From positions 1,319,001-1,383,000 of the forward strand of contig NZ_CP083693.1 in the NCBI RefSeq assembly GCF_023920105.1: a stretch of 64,000 nucleotides of DNA, written 5' to 3'. Source of the DNA: Bartonella taylorii (lineage in GTDB: Bacteria > Pseudomonadota > Alphaproteobacteria > Rhizobiales > Rhizobiaceae). The notes under the pieces were generated by a model. It saw nothing but the letters and a program-made list of their open reading frames with translations, was not told the DNA's origin and searched no databases. Below, piece after piece: positions 1 through 9,511 of this stretch; position 1 is the first letter of the stretch; each line of letters begins with the position of its first letter. The translations under genes and the position numbers were made by a program.

Positions 1-1247
1 AACCTAGTGAACGTCTGGGCTTCGTTGAAAAAATTTTAGAAATCTATGAAAAACGCTCAGGTGATATGGCAAAAACCATTTCAATGGAAATGGGAGCACC
101 TATTGATATGGCGCTCAATGCGCAAACCGCAACCGGCAGTTCTCATATTCGCAACTTTATCAAAGCTTACAAAGAATTTTCATTCCAAGATGTTTTAATA
201 GAAGGAAATGAGCAAGCGATTCTTCATTATGACCCTATCGGCGTCGTAGGGTTGATCACACCATGGAATTGGCCCATGAATCAAGTGACTCTTAAAGTTA
301 TTCCTGCTCTCTTGGCTGGCTGTACTATGGTGTTAAAACCCTCTGAAATTGCTCCTCTTTCTGCTATGCTTTTTGCTGAAATTTTAGATGAAGCTGCCCT
401 CCCAGCCGGTGTTTTTAATTTAATCAACGGTGATGGTGCTAACATTGGTTCTTACCTCTCTGCTCATCCAGACCTAGAAATGATCAGCTTTACCGGATCA
501 ACCAGAGCAGGGAAAGATATTTCTAAAAATGCTAGCAACACTTTAAAACGAGTCTGTCTGGAACTTGGAGGTAAAGGAGCTAACATCATCTTTGCTGATG
601 CCGATACAGACGCTATTCAACGCGGTGTACGACACTGCTTTTATAATAGTGGACAAAGCTGTAATGCACCAACACGTATGCTTGTGGAACAAGCCATCTA
701 TGACAAAGCCATCGAAACAGCCAAAGATATTGCTGAAAAAACACAAGTGGGGCCAGGGGACCAAGCAGGAAATCACATTGGTCCCGTAGTTTCAAAACAA
801 CAATACGACAAAATCCAAGATCTTATCCAATCTGGAATTAATGAAGGTGCAACTCTTGTCGCAGGCGGAACTGGTTTACCAATAGGAATGAAACGCGGTT
901 ATTATGTACGCCCAACAGTCTTTGCTGATGTGAAATCTCATATGCGTATTTTTCGAGAAGAAATCTTTGGTCCAGTCCTCTCGATTCTTCCCTTTAATAC
1001 AGAAGATGAAGCCGTAACTTTGGCCAATGACACCGAATACGGTCTTACAAACTATATACAATCGCAAGATCGCAGCAAATGTCGTCGTATCGCTGCACAA
1101 ATACGATCTGGAATGGTAGAAGTTAACGGGCATGGACTACCCAGTGGTAGTTACTTTGGAGGCGTAAAATTTTCTGGGCGTGCTCGTGAAGGTGGTCCCT
1201 GGGGTATTAAGGAATTTCTCGATACCAAAGCAATTTCATACTGGTAA
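1..1247 (+). CDS. Aldehyde dehydrogenase family protein (5' end outside window)
   Basis: NAD(P)-dependent aldehyde dehydrogenase, oxidising an aldehyde to the acid in the cytoplasm; the substrate cannot be told. The frame is open from base 3 to the TAA at 1245-1247, and residues upstream of the ATG at 66 (ending EKRSGDMAK) still fit the family, so that ATG is internal and the start lies before the window. Visible motifs are the PWNWP segment, FTGSTRAGK of the cofactor site, the general-base glutamate in LELGGKGA, the catalytic cysteine in SGQSCNAPTR and the EEIFGPV motif near the end. About 415 of the usual 475 or so residues are present. The next gene, rluD, starts 33 bases downstream on the same strand. 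Confidence 0.9.
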   Translation, partial: PSERLGFVEKILEIYEKRSGDMAKTISMEMGAPIDMALNAQTATGSSHIRNFIKAYKEFSFQDVLIEGNEQAILHYDPIGVVGLITPWNWPMNQVTLKVIPALLAGCTMVLKPSEIAPLSAMLFAEILDEAALPAGVFNLINGDGANIGSYLSAHPDLEMISFTGSTRAGKDISKNASNTLKRVCLELGGKGANIIFADADTDAIQRGVRHCFYNSGQSCNAPTRMLVEQAIYDKAIETAKDIAEKTQVGPGDQAGNHIGPVVSKQQYDKIQDLIQSGINEGATLVAGGTGLPIGMKRGYYVRPTVFADVKSHMRIFREEIFGPVLSILPFNTEDEAVTLANDTEYGLTNYIQSQDRSKCRRIAAQIRSGMVEVNGHGLPSGSYFGGVKFSGRAREGGPWGIKEFLDTKAISYW

Positions 1248-1279
1248 AAGGATTTTATTCAAAGCTTTATAGGAATTTT

Positions 1280-2284
1280 ATGATAACACAGCAAATAACG
1301 GATGAAGATGCTCTTGGACAACGACTCGATCAGTGGTTAGCTAAACAATATCATAATGTGCTGTCACGTTCACGTCTGCAAACCCTCATCCGTGAAGGCT
1401 ATCTTAAAATTGATGGTCAATTAATAAAGGAGCCTAAAACAAAATTAAAACCTAACCAAATTATAGAGTTGACGATACCTGTCCTTCGTGACGCAGAACC
1501 TAGCGGTGAAGCCATTGCATTGGATATTCTCTTTGAAGATGATCATGTCATTGTCATCAATAAACCAGCCGGTCTCGTTGTCCATCCCGGCAATGGCAAT
1601 TGGAGTGGAACATTAGTTAACGCTCTTGTCTATCATTGTGGTGAAAGTTTGTCTGGTATCGGAGGTGTTAAACGCCCCGGCATTGTGCATCGTCTCGATA
1701 AAAATACAAGTGGAGTCATGGTGGTCGCTAAAAATGACCTAGCTCATAAAAGCCTCAGTGCCCAATTTTCTGACCATGGGCGTACCAGCGCATTAGATCG
1801 ACGATATCATGCTTTGATTTGGGGATCTCCTAACCGTAATGTTTGGACAATTGATGCAGCTCTTGGACGCTCTCCCCATAACCGAACGAAGCAAGCCGTC
1901 GTCCATAACAAAAGCTTCCATGCTCGTCACGCTATTACACATTTTTCTCTCTTAGAAAAATATGGAATTAGTACAGATACAACATCTTTTGCTAGCCTTC
2001 TGGAATGTCGTCTAGAAACCGGACGCACACACCAAATTCGTGTTCATATGGCCCATATAGGACATCCACTCGTAGGTGATACTGTTTATGGAAATGCTTT
2101 TAAAACAAAATCAAATATATTCGATCCGATTATTAAAAATGCAATTGATCAATTTAACCGACAAGCACTCCATGCAACCAGTCTTACTTTTGAGCATCCC
2201 GCTACAGGTAAAGTTATGTCTTTTTCTTCACCACTCCCCCAAGATATGATTGAACTTATCAATCATTTTAAAAAAATTAATTGA
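1280..2284 (+). CDS. rluD: Large-subunit rRNA pseudouridine synthase, RluA/RluD family
   Basis: Isomerises uridine to pseudouridine in 23S rRNA. An N-terminal S4-type RNA-binding domain (about residues 10-75, RLDQWLAK...SRSRLQTLIREG) precedes the catalytic domain. The signature GIVHRLDKNTSG holds the catalytic aspartate, and the conserved RRYHALIWG and GRTHQIRVHMAHIGHPL segments follow. At 334 residues it is normal for RluD. The ATG at 1280 has AGGA 5-9 bases upstream. RluD sits just before rpoH in many rhizobia, which agrees with the next gene here. RluD fits better than RluC, but which uridines are modified is inferred from family only. Confidence 0.9.
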   Translation: MITQQITDEDALGQRLDQWLAKQYHNVLSRSRLQTLIREGYLKIDGQLIKEPKTKLKPNQIIELTIPVLRDAEPSGEAIALDILFEDDHVIVINKPAGLVVHPGNGNWSGTLVNALVYHCGESLSGIGGVKRPGIVHRLDKNTSGVMVVAKNDLAHKSLSAQFSDHGRTSALDRRYHALIWGSPNRNVWTIDAALGRSPHNRTKQAVVHNKSFHARHAITHFSLLEKYGISTDTTSFASLLECRLETGRTHQIRVHMAHIGHPLVGDTVYGNAFKTKSNIFDPIIKNAIDQFNRQALHATSLTFEHPATGKVMSFSSPLPQDMIELINHFKKIN

Positions 2285-2326
2285 AACTTTTAGCCTTCTC
2301 AGGATTTCACAATAAAGTATCTCTTT

Positions 2327-2355
2327 TTGAACAAAATTGAAAATTATGCTAGAAT
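2327..2355 (+). promoter_or_regulatory. Sigma70-type promoter for rpoH
   Basis: A -35 box TTGAAC (2327-2332) and an extended -10 box TGC-TAGAAT (hexamer 2350-2355) are separated by exactly 17 bases. This leaves a leader of about 70 bases before the rpoH ATG at 2433. Boxes and spacing are read directly; promoter function is inferred. Confidence 0.6.
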
Positions 2356-2432
2356 AAAACTAAAGAGATATTTATAATGTCTAGAAATGGAATTTGCCTT
2401 ATCAGGGAATTCGTGTAAAAGGAGGGTGCTAT

Positions 2433-3317
2433 ATGGCCCATATGAATCTGCTATCAGTGACCACAGGTGACGGAGGATTGAATCGTTATCTAGAGGAAGT
2501 GCGTCATTTTCCCATGCTTGAGCCCAAAGAAGAATATATGCTGGCTCAACGTTATCGTAAACATAATGATCTAAAAGCTGCGCATAGACTGGTAACAAGT
2601 CATTTGCGTCTTGTCGCCAAAATCGCAATGGGGTATCGAGGCTACGGCTTGCCCATTGGGGAGGTCATTTCGGAAGGCAATGTTGGGCTTATGCAAGCTG
2701 TTAAGCGTTTCGAACCGGAACGTGGTTTTCGTCTTGCAACCTATGCTATATGGTGGATTAAAGCCTCAATCCAAGAATATGTATTGCGATCTTGGAGCTT
2801 GGTAAAAATTGGAACAACTGCCAATCAAAAGCGCTTATTTTTCAACCTTCGTAAATTGAAAAGTAGGATTCAAGCCCTTGATAATGGCGATCTCAATTCA
2901 GAGCAAATTAAAGAGATCTCAACAAAATTGAATGTCACAGAAGATGAAGTTGTATCGATGAATCGTCGACTTTGTGGTGATACTTCACTCAATGCGCCTC
3001 TTCGCACAAAAGAAGGTGAAAATGGTGAGTGGCAGGATTGGTTAGTGGATCACTCTGACAACCAAGAACAAGTTTTGATCGAACAAAATGAATTGGAAAA
3101 TCGTCGTTCCATGCTAACAGATGCTATGGATAATTTGAATGAGCGTGAAAAGCGTATATTTAAAGCACGTCGTTTAAGTGATGAGCCGCTGACGCTAGAA
3201 GAACTCTCAAGTGAATTTCACATCAGTCGGGAACGTGTAAGACAAATTGAAATGCGTGCATTTGAAAAAATACAGCATTCTATCAAAGCTTCTGTTTTAT
3301 CCCAAAATCAGGTGTAA
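2433..3317 (+). CDS. rpoH: RNA polymerase heat-shock sigma factor (sigma-32)
   Basis: Directs RNA polymerase to heat-shock promoters. Region 2 contains the core-binding stretch HLRLVAKIAMGYRGYGLP and the -10 recognition helix with YAIWWIKASIQEYVL. The RpoH box QKRLFFNLRKLK, diagnostic of sigma-32, follows, and region 4 ends in an HTH (LEELSSEFHISRERVRQIE). The frame is open from 2394, but the ATG at 2433 is chosen because AAGGAGG lies 7 bases upstream and because alphaproteobacterial RpoH proteins begin close to this point; that gives 294 residues, a normal length. It has its own promoter at 2327-2355 and a hairpin at 3367-3398 downstream. Confidence 0.95.
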   Translation: MAHMNLLSVTTGDGGLNRYLEEVRHFPMLEPKEEYMLAQRYRKHNDLKAAHRLVTSHLRLVAKIAMGYRGYGLPIGEVISEGNVGLMQAVKRFEPERGFRLATYAIWWIKASIQEYVLRSWSLVKIGTTANQKRLFFNLRKLKSRIQALDNGDLNSEQIKEISTKLNVTEDEVVSMNRRLCGDTSLNAPLRTKEGENGEWQDWLVDHSDNQEQVLIEQNELENRRSMLTDAMDNLNEREKRIFKARRLSDEPLTLEELSSEFHISRERVRQIEMRAFEKIQHSIKASVLSQNQV

Positions 3318-3366
3318 ACCTCCCAAAGGTGGATGTAAATTCAGTGTGTTGATGTATTTTTGAAAA

Positions 3367-3398
3367 GAACAAGAGCCAACGTATATTGGCTCTTGTTC
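3367..3398. terminator. Hairpin between convergent rpoH and the membrane-protein gene
   Basis: A perfect 13-base-pair stem (3367-3379 with 3386-3398) closes a 6-base loop. It lies between the ends of rpoH (+) and the gene ending at 3468 (-). The minus-strand side is followed by a short T-rich stretch; the plus-strand side is T-poor. It probably ends transcription from both directions, better on the minus strand. Confidence 0.6.
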
Positions 3399-3467
3399 TT
3401 GAAGCTAAGCTGCTAGATCCTTTTATTAAGGGCTTGTTACGACTTTTTCTTCATATCCATCAATGCT

Positions 3468-4892
3468 CTATTCTTTTTTATCAAGATGTGTCGACTTATT
3501 TGATTGTGCAAGCCACTGTCCTATAACTTCATTAAAAATAGATTCACCTTTTGGCCCTTTTGCAAAGGTCAATTCATTTATACGTCCGTTTTTATCAGTC
3601 AACACCAAACGCACCCAATCTAATTCTCGCATCAGTTGTAGATTTCGGTCAAGAAATGGATGATTACCGCTCAATGCAACAAGAAAAAAGTTATCTCCAA
3701 TCTTCGCTGTAACAGTCCTTGCTAAAGCTTGCCCAATGGAGTGTTCACTTGCCTTAAAAACCAATGTTTGAACATTGCTTATAACTTTCCCTGAAAATTT
3801 ATCAGAAAGATTAAAAATAAGATCCATAATATACGCAGCAGGAAGAGACAGATCGGTATTACGACGTAGAATCAATCGTAATGATAACCCTTCATCTGGA
3901 ATTGTTATATCACCTTGTATAATCAACTCTTCTGGAGCTCCCTTCATATGGGATTCCTTTATAAGCATCCAACGAGCACTCCCCATTGCAACTTTTTCTG
4001 CATCATAATCTGTACGCGCCTGATAAAAGATAGCCTCACCTACTTGTTCAGTTGACTGCAAATTTGTGGTAACAACTGTTGAGATTTCTTTCTCATTTGA
4101 AGAATTTTCTGTTTGGTCTAAGCCTGTATCAACTTCGCTCCCATCTTCTAACAAGCGTTGCGTTAACTTTCTATTAACCGAAAATGCTTTTGGTAATACA
4201 TGAGAAACTTGAACATTCACCTCCGACAACTGATCATTATTTGTTACAAACATACGCCCACCAACGAAATAAATACCAATGATTAAAGTGACCAGACTAG
4301 CTACAATAGCAGCACCTATCATGATACGCTTTTGCACCGAAGACTGATTAGCACGTCGCACAGCTTGAGAAAAAATATGCGAAACAATATGCAGATTATC
4401 TATTTGCGGAGCAGAATCTAAAGGTAAAGATTTTAACGTATTCTTGTCAAAGTGCTGAGAAGCAAAATGAGCATTCATATTGACAGGTTCAGCATCAGGC
4501 AATCCCGAGACAGACTCACCAAATACTTCTTTATCTTTTGAATTTGTAATTCTACCCCGTGCTCCTTCTATTACCACAACTGAAAACTCATGATCGTGTG
4601 GAAGCACAGAGTTTTTTGTGTGTTGATGACTTTCAGCTATACTCGTAGATTTCCATCCAATAATTGAAGAAAGCAACTCCTTTTCAATCGCTAAATATTC
4701 TTCTTCAACAGTTGCAATAGCACTTTGCAAAGTCTGTCTTTGCTCATCTGCCATCGCTTGTGGTATTGTTGCTGCGACAAACTGATGTTCCAGTGTTTCG
4801 ATAGCTCGTTTATAAATTCTCTGGCGCACTTGTGGTGTAACATTATTTTGCGCATCCATTGCCTTTTTTAAGATTCCAACGAAATCTACCAT
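3468..4892 (-). CDS. Conserved single-pass membrane protein of unknown function
   Basis: No function recognised. The N-terminal segment (MVDFVGILKKAMDAQ) resembles a family I remember from rhizobia, usually encoded near purA. A charged, partly coiled region covers about the first 180 residues. One membrane helix (IMIGAAIVASLVTLIIGIYFV) follows, then a large C-terminal domain, presumably periplasmic, with scattered acidic stretches. The frame is open to 4913 with a TTG start, but the ATG at 4892 matches the family's usual beginning, giving 474 residues. No good ribosome site is seen at either start. It is convergent with rpoH and downstream of purA on the same strand, separated by about 240 bases. 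Confidence 0.75.
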   Translation of the reverse strand: MVDFVGILKKAMDAQNNVTPQVRQRIYKRAIETLEHQFVAATIPQAMADEQRQTLQSAIATVEEEYLAIEKELLSSIIGWKSTSIAESHQHTKNSVLPHDHEFSVVVIEGARGRITNSKDKEVFGESVSGLPDAEPVNMNAHFASQHFDKNTLKSLPLDSAPQIDNLHIVSHIFSQAVRRANQSSVQKRIMIGAAIVASLVTLIIGIYFVGGRMFVTNNDQLSEVNVQVSHVLPKAFSVNRKLTQRLLEDGSEVDTGLDQTENSSNEKEISTVVTTNLQSTEQVGEAIFYQARTDYDAEKVAMGSARWMLIKESHMKGAPEELIIQGDITIPDEGLSLRLILRRNTDLSLPAAYIMDLIFNLSDKFSGKVISNVQTLVFKASEHSIGQALARTVTAKIGDNFFLVALSGNHPFLDRNLQLMRELDWVRLVLTDKNGRINELTFAKGPKGESIFNEVIGQWLAQSNKSTHLDKKE

Positions 4893-5134
4893 ATCCTTTA
4901 TAATCTTTCTCAAACTGAGAAGAAAAATCCCAGCCGCAAGGACGAAAACGTCTTTATTTCAGTCCTCTAAATTGATTTTCATTTACATTGATACAACTAT
5001 CGTTGTAGTTTAAAGTGAATATGGAAAATAAACAATGCTCTTTTGTACCTTTCCCTCACCTGCTCTTAAGTCTCTATTTATACAAAAAATACTGAAACAA
5101 CGTGAAAAACTCTACGGGAACCTAAAAATAATGA

Positions 5135-6424
5135 TTAATTTACAAAAGGATCAGTAATAAGGATAGTATCTTCACGCTCAGGGCTAGTGGATAATAAAGC
5201 CACCCGTGTATTGATCATTTCTTCAATATAACGTATATATTTAACAGCCTGCACTGGTAAATCTTCCCAGCTCAACGCATGTGCTGTTGCTTCCTTCCAA
5301 CCTTCTAATGTCTCATAAATAGGCTTCACACGGGTCTGAGCTCCCATGGAAGAGGGTAAATAATCAATTCTTTTACCATCAAGCTCATAACCAATACAGA
5401 TTTTAATTTCATCCAAACCATCCAAAACATCAAGCTTTGTTAGTGCTATACCCTGAACACCACAAACCGTTACCATCTGACGTACTAAGACAGCATCAAA
5501 CCAACCACAACGACGTTTTCGGCCTGTTACAACGCCAAATTCACGACCATGCATTCCAAGAAATTCGCCAATATCATTTATCTGTTCTGTTGGAAATGGT
5601 CCTTCTCCAACACGTGTTGTATAAGCTTTTGCAATACCTAAAACATAATGAATTGAGCTAGGCCCCATACCCGAACCAGTACATGCCTGTCCAGCAACTG
5701 TGTTAGATGACGTCACATAAGGATAAGTCCCAAAATCATTATCTAATAAAGCACCTTGTGCACCTTCAAAAAGAATGCGCTTTCCCATTCGATAACTTTC
5801 ATCTAAAAGACGCCACGTACAATCCATAAAGGGTAGAATTTCATCCGCTACTCGCATCAACTCCTCATAAAGTGCTTGAGAATCAATTTCTGCAACGCCC
5901 ATTCCACGACGCAAAGCATTATGATGTCCTAAAAGTCGTTCGATCTTAGCCATCAGCGTATTAGCTTCCGCCAAATCCATTACTCGGATAGCACGGCGTC
6001 CCACCTTATCTTCATAAGCTGGACCAATACCACGCTTTGTAGTACCAATTTTTAAACTAGATAAGCCACTTTCCCGAGTTGCATCAAGATCACGATGCAA
6101 AGAAAGAATCAATGGGGCGTTTTCAGCAATACGTAAAATTTCTGGTGTAATTTTCACTCCCTGATCACGTAGCTTTTTTAATTCTGCTACAAAATGATGG
6201 GGATCAACAACAACACCATTACCGATAATTGATAGCTTCCCACGAACTAAACCAGACGGTAGAAGCGATAATTTATAACTAACCCCATCAACAACCAATG
6301 TATGACCTGCATTATGACCACCCTGATATCTTACTACGATATCTGCTCGCTCAGACAACCAATCTACAATTTTACCTTTGCCTTCATCACCCCATTGTGT
6401 ACCAACAACTACTACATTGGTCAT
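5135..6424 (-). CDS. purA: Adenylosuccinate synthetase
   Basis: Joins IMP and aspartate using GTP to make adenylosuccinate, the first committed step to AMP. The N-terminus carries the P-loop [16 protein letters not shown] and the catalytic-loop motif [45 protein letters not shown] and TGRKRRCGW follow in the expected order. Length is 429 residues, normal for bacteria. The ATG at 6424 has GGAG about 7 bases upstream. It stands alone on the minus strand, with about 400 bases to serC. Confidence 0.97.
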   Translation of the reverse strand: MTNVVVVGTQWGDEGKGKIVDWLSERADIVVRYQGGHNAGHTLVVDGVSYKLSLLPSGLVRGKLSIIGNGVVVDPHHFVAELKKLRDQGVKITPEILRIAENAPLILSLHRDLDATRESGLSSLKIGTTKRGIGPAYEDKVGRRAIRVMDLAEANTLMAKIERLLGHHNALRRGMGVAEIDSQALYEELMRVADEILPFMDCTWRLLDESYRMGKRILFEGAQGALLDNDFGTYPYVTSSNTVAGQACTGSGMGPSSIHYVLGIAKAYTTRVGEGPFPTEQINDIGEFLGMHGREFGVVTGRKRRCGWFDAVLVRQMVTVCGVQGIALTKLDVLDGLDEIKICIGYELDGKRIDYLPSSMGAQTRVKPIYETLEGWKEATAHALSWEDLPVQAVKYIRYIEEMINTRVALLSTSPEREDTILITDPFVN

Positions 6425-6825
6425 AACTTTCTCCGTCGTGTTTTGTCAAATAAAACCAGTATTCAAAAACAAATACTCCCTTATAACGAAACCTTAGAGC
6501 AAGTGCGACTCTTCATTTCAGCTTTTTCCCAATCTTCAAGTACTTAAATTTTCAGATCATGATAATAAAGGCAAAAAAATAACCAAAAGATAAACTACAT
6601 ATCTTCATGCCCAATCAGTCATTTTTTCGGCAAAAAGTAGAAATATTTAGAGCTTTTCCTTGTTGCTCTTGCTAACATCTAAAAAAATCACTCATAGCCC
6701 CTCGTAATTCTTTACAAGATGTAACATCAATTGAAGATTGTTTTCTGATACAAGATTACGAGAGATCATTATATCTCTCGTAATTTTTTTGGGCAAAAAC
6801 ACGTTATAAAATCACCAACAGTACC
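6425..6825. other. Intergenic region between purA and serC, possible small RNA
   Basis: No convincing protein gene. Both flanking genes are on the minus strand, yet the region ends in a strong terminator of plus-strand polarity at 6755-6790. This suggests an unannotated plus-strand transcript starting within about 6540-6700. No clear promoter was identified. Confidence 0.35.
6755..6790 (+). terminator. Rho-independent terminator, plus-strand polarity
   Basis: A 12-base-pair stem (6755-6766 with 6773-6784) and a 6-base loop are followed by a run of seven T (6784-6790) on the plus strand. The minus-strand side lacks a T-run, so it does not look like the serC terminator. Confidence 0.6.
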
Positions 6826-7983
6826 TTAAAGTCGCGCTTTTTCAACCTGAAATGCCCATTCAAGCCATTGTGTTAAAATTTCAAGATCAGAAGCCTCAAT
6901 TGTTATACCTGTCCAAATCCGAAGCCCTGGCGGAGCATCTCGATACGAACCAATATCATAAGCAGCCCCTTCCTCATCAAGACGATTCACTACCGCTTTT
7001 ATAAAAGATATTCGCTTTTCAGTATCCAAAGCAGTAATCACTGGATCCACAATATCTAAACAAACAGATGTACTAGAACGTACTTGGGGATCTTTTGCTA
7101 AATATTCTAACCACGGTGTTTTACGAACAAAGGCATCAAGTACAGCAAAGTTTTTCTCAACACGCGCCCTTAATGCCTGCAGACCACCCTGTGACTTTGC
7201 CCACTTCAATGCATCAATAAAATCTTCAACACACAGCAGAGAGGGTGTATTGATGGTTACCCCCTTAAAAATACTTTCGTTCAATTTTTTATCTTTTGTC
7301 ATACAGAAAATTTGCGGCATAGGCCAAGCCGGAACATAATTCTCTAGTCGTTCAACAGCACGAGGACTTAAAATCAGCATACCATGAGCAGCTTCTCCTC
7401 CTAAAACTTTTTGCCATGAAAAAGTAACAACATCTAATTTTGAAAAATCAAGATTTTGTGCAAAAGCTGCTGATGTTGCATCACAAATTGTCAATCCTGC
7501 TCGCTTCTCTGGAATAAAATCTGCATTAGGAATACATACACCAGAAGTCGTTCCATTCCATGTAAAAACAACATCACGATCAAAGTCAATTTGTGTTAAG
7601 TCCGGTAGTTCACCGTAAGGAGCTTCAAAACAACGCACATCAGAAAGCTTTAATTGCTCAACAACATCTGCCATCCATCCCGACCCAAAACTTTCCCATG
7701 CCGCTACATCAACGCCACGCTCACCTAACAAAGACCACAGAGACATCTCAACAGCACCAGTATCTGAAGCAGGAACAATCCCTATACGATAGTCAGAAGG
7801 CACTTCAAGAACCTCACGAGTTAAATCAACAACTTCAGCAAGTTTTAGCTCTGCTGCTCTAGAGCGATGTGAACGGCCAACTAACGCATTTTTAAGTACC
7901 TCAGGAGTCCACCCAGGTCGCTTACTACAAGGGCCTGAAGAAAAATTAGGATTATTTGGACGATAACTTGGTTTTTTTAACAT
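6826..7983 (-). CDS. serC: Phosphoserine aminotransferase
   Basis: PLP enzyme converting 3-phosphohydroxypyruvate and glutamate to phosphoserine in serine biosynthesis; it may also serve pyridoxal synthesis. The start [12 protein letters not shown], the RSHRS phosphate-binding segment and the PLP lysine in [15 protein letters not shown] are visible. At 385 residues it belongs to the longer alphaproteobacterial SerC type. The ATG at 7983 has GGGGAG 7 bases upstream. In many rhizobia serA follows serC; here purA comes next after a 400-base gap, so serA is not adjacent. Confidence 0.95.
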   Translation of the reverse strand: MLKKPSYRPNNPNFSSGPCSKRPGWTPEVLKNALVGRSHRSRAAELKLAEVVDLTREVLEVPSDYRIGIVPASDTGAVEMSLWSLLGERGVDVAAWESFGSGWMADVVEQLKLSDVRCFEAPYGELPDLTQIDFDRDVVFTWNGTTSGVCIPNADFIPEKRAGLTICDATSAAFAQNLDFSKLDVVTFSWQKVLGGEAAHGMLILSPRAVERLENYVPAWPMPQIFCMTKDKKLNESIFKGVTINTPSLLCVEDFIDALKWAKSQGGLQALRARVEKNFAVLDAFVRKTPWLEYLAKDPQVRSSTSVCLDIVDPVITALDTEKRISFIKAVVNRLDEEGAAYDIGSYRDAPPGLRIWTGITIEASDLEILTQWLEWAFQVEKARL

Positions 7984-8362
7984 TATTATTTCTCCCCTTT
8001 GTATATGGCTTGTATTTCTTTAAAGAAAAACGAATTAGTACAAAGACTGTGCCAATAGTCTCATTTAGACAAAAATCAAAAATGTTTTCTCTTTATTTCG
8101 TAAGCTAAAATACGCGGAAACCTTGCAAAATACCCCCTTAATCATGCTGCTAAATTGATTCTTTAAAAAGATTTCCTCGCGCCATCACCACGATAAGACA
8201 GCATCCTGATGGTCATACACTAACGTATCGTAATATACCTATCAAGTTTATTTTATGGAAAGAATAATTACAATTACTTAGAATTAAGGAGATAAACTTA
8301 TAAAAAATCAATTATTTTTCTTTTGATGACTGGACAGAGAAAATTTTAATGTTATAACCGCA
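7984..8362. other. Intergenic region upstream of serC and tRNA-Phe
   Basis: AT-rich, with no coding potential recognised. It must hold the serC promoter (minus strand) and the tRNA-Phe promoter (plus strand); neither could be placed with confidence. Confidence 0.4.
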
Positions 8363-8388
8363 CACGTTTCACGTGTTTTGTGAAACGT

Positions 8389-8389
<1 letters not shown>
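8363..8389. repeat. Inverted repeat touching the 5' end of tRNA-Phe
   Basis: A perfect 10-base inverted repeat (8363-8372 and 8380-8389) with a 7-base spacer; its last base is the first base of the tRNA. The arms contain GTTTCAC and GTGAAAC, the two half-sites of the bacterial parS centromere palindrome, here pushed apart by seven bases. Function unknown. Confidence 0.6.
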
Positions 8390-8464
<75 letters not shown>

Positions 8465-8518
8465 TCTTCTATTTTTAATGTATTGAAATATATAGATTTT
8501 TTCTTTAAAAAGCTGTTT

Positions 8519-8587
8519 TTAGACCACCTTTTAGACCACCCTTTACGGTTTATACAACTTTATCTAATTTACTCCTATTTACTCCTT
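8519..8587. repeat. Two pairs of short tandem repeats just after tRNA-Phe
   Basis: TTAGACCACC occurs at 8519-8528 and again at 8531-8540. TTTACTCCT occurs at 8568-8576 and again at 8578-8586. The pairs lie between the tRNA and the AlpA-like gene, where recombinase or excisionase arm sites would be expected at an island end. Function is inferred from position only. Confidence 0.45.
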
Positions 8588-8767
8588 ATTTTTCTTTGGA
8601 GTGAATGCTAAGATCTCTTTCTTTCTCCACCTCACTGCTCTTCCTAGCTTATATGGCTCCGGAAACAACCCCTGAAGCACCCAATTGCGAATCGTTGTTG
8701 TGGATACACTAAAAAGCTGTGCACACTCACGTGTCGTTACATATCTATCGCCATCATCAAATATCAT
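8579..8767 (-). CDS. AlpA-like / excisionase-type DNA-binding protein
   Basis: A 62-residue winged-helix protein. The segment RECAQLFSVSTTTIRNWVLQ is a MerR/AlpA-type helix-turn-helix, followed by a basic wing (YKLGRAVRWRKKEI). Such proteins regulate integrases or aid excision of prophages and islands. The ATG at 8767 has AAAGG 7 bases upstream. It is the first gene of the prophage remnant after tRNA-Phe, which suits an excision or regulatory role. A second small AlpA-like gene lies at 20200-20400, beyond the integrase. Confidence 0.7.
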   Translation of the reverse strand: MIFDDGDRYVTTRECAQLFSVSTTTIRNWVLQGLFPEPYKLGRAVRWRKKEILAFTPKKNKE

Positions 8768-8836
8768 CTCATTACCTTTCTCTTTTTTATATTAATTAAA
8801 TGGGCGGGGGTGCTGGGGGGAAGCACCCCCATAGGT

Positions 8837-9460
8837 TTAAGCAGCTTTTGTCAAAATCTTTTGCATCTCTTGATCTATTTCCCCTAAAAAGATTTCGACC
8901 GCTTTATTAATCTCTTCAATTTGTTCCTCGTCACGGTTGACGCGTTTGATTTTCATTCTCTAACCAGTAGATCTGCCTACAAAGTTAGGATTATAGCTAA
9001 TAAAATGGCACCATTTGCGTCCTGTACATGCCATTTGGAATTGCATTTGTGCGATATATTCAGGTTTGATTTTGCCATCCATAAAGAAGCGCAAATGCGT
9101 GGTCGATTGTGGACATTTAACTTCAACTAAACCGTCATCACCAACAAATCCACCAGGACTTGCTCCTGCCATTTTTATTGTGGGGTGTTGGATAAACCCG
9201 CACCTTGTGACCTCGGCATCATAAATAAATGCATATACTTTCAAGGCATCATCCTCATGTTCAATGCCCCATTGCATAGCTGGTGTTATATAAGATTGGC
9301 TTATTCCTTCTATTAGGCGCTCTGTAATGAGTTTGATTTTGTAGTCTTCATATTTGCTTGTAGGTAATCCTTTTGCTATCTTACTGAGTACGTTGTAAAC
9401 GTTTGAAGCAGTGACTTTACCCAAGCGCGCTTGAAACCATTCTGCTGTTCGTTGCTCCAT
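8837..9460 (-). pseudogene. YqaJ-family phage exonuclease with in-frame amber stop
   Basis: Phage recombination exonuclease (lambda-exonuclease-like YqaJ family) that would resect DNA ends for the ERF annealing protein encoded just upstream. MEQRTAEWFQARLGKVTASN at the start, WGIEHEDDALKVY, the GFVGDDGLVEVKCP nuclease core (D...ExK) and EYIAQMQFQMACTG are visible. A TAG at 8960-8962 interrupts the frame after FVGRSTG. The same frame resumes at once with R-MKIKRVNRDEEQIEEIN and runs 39 residues from the Met to the TAA at 8837, a plausible YqaJ tail. It is therefore broken by a nonsense codon, unless the stop is suppressed or the short tail is made separately. The catalytic core is complete. 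Confidence 0.75.
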
Positions 9461-9511
9461 CTCACACCGCCGTTTGTTGCTCTTGTGGTGGTAAGGATTG
9501 TTGTGCTTTAT

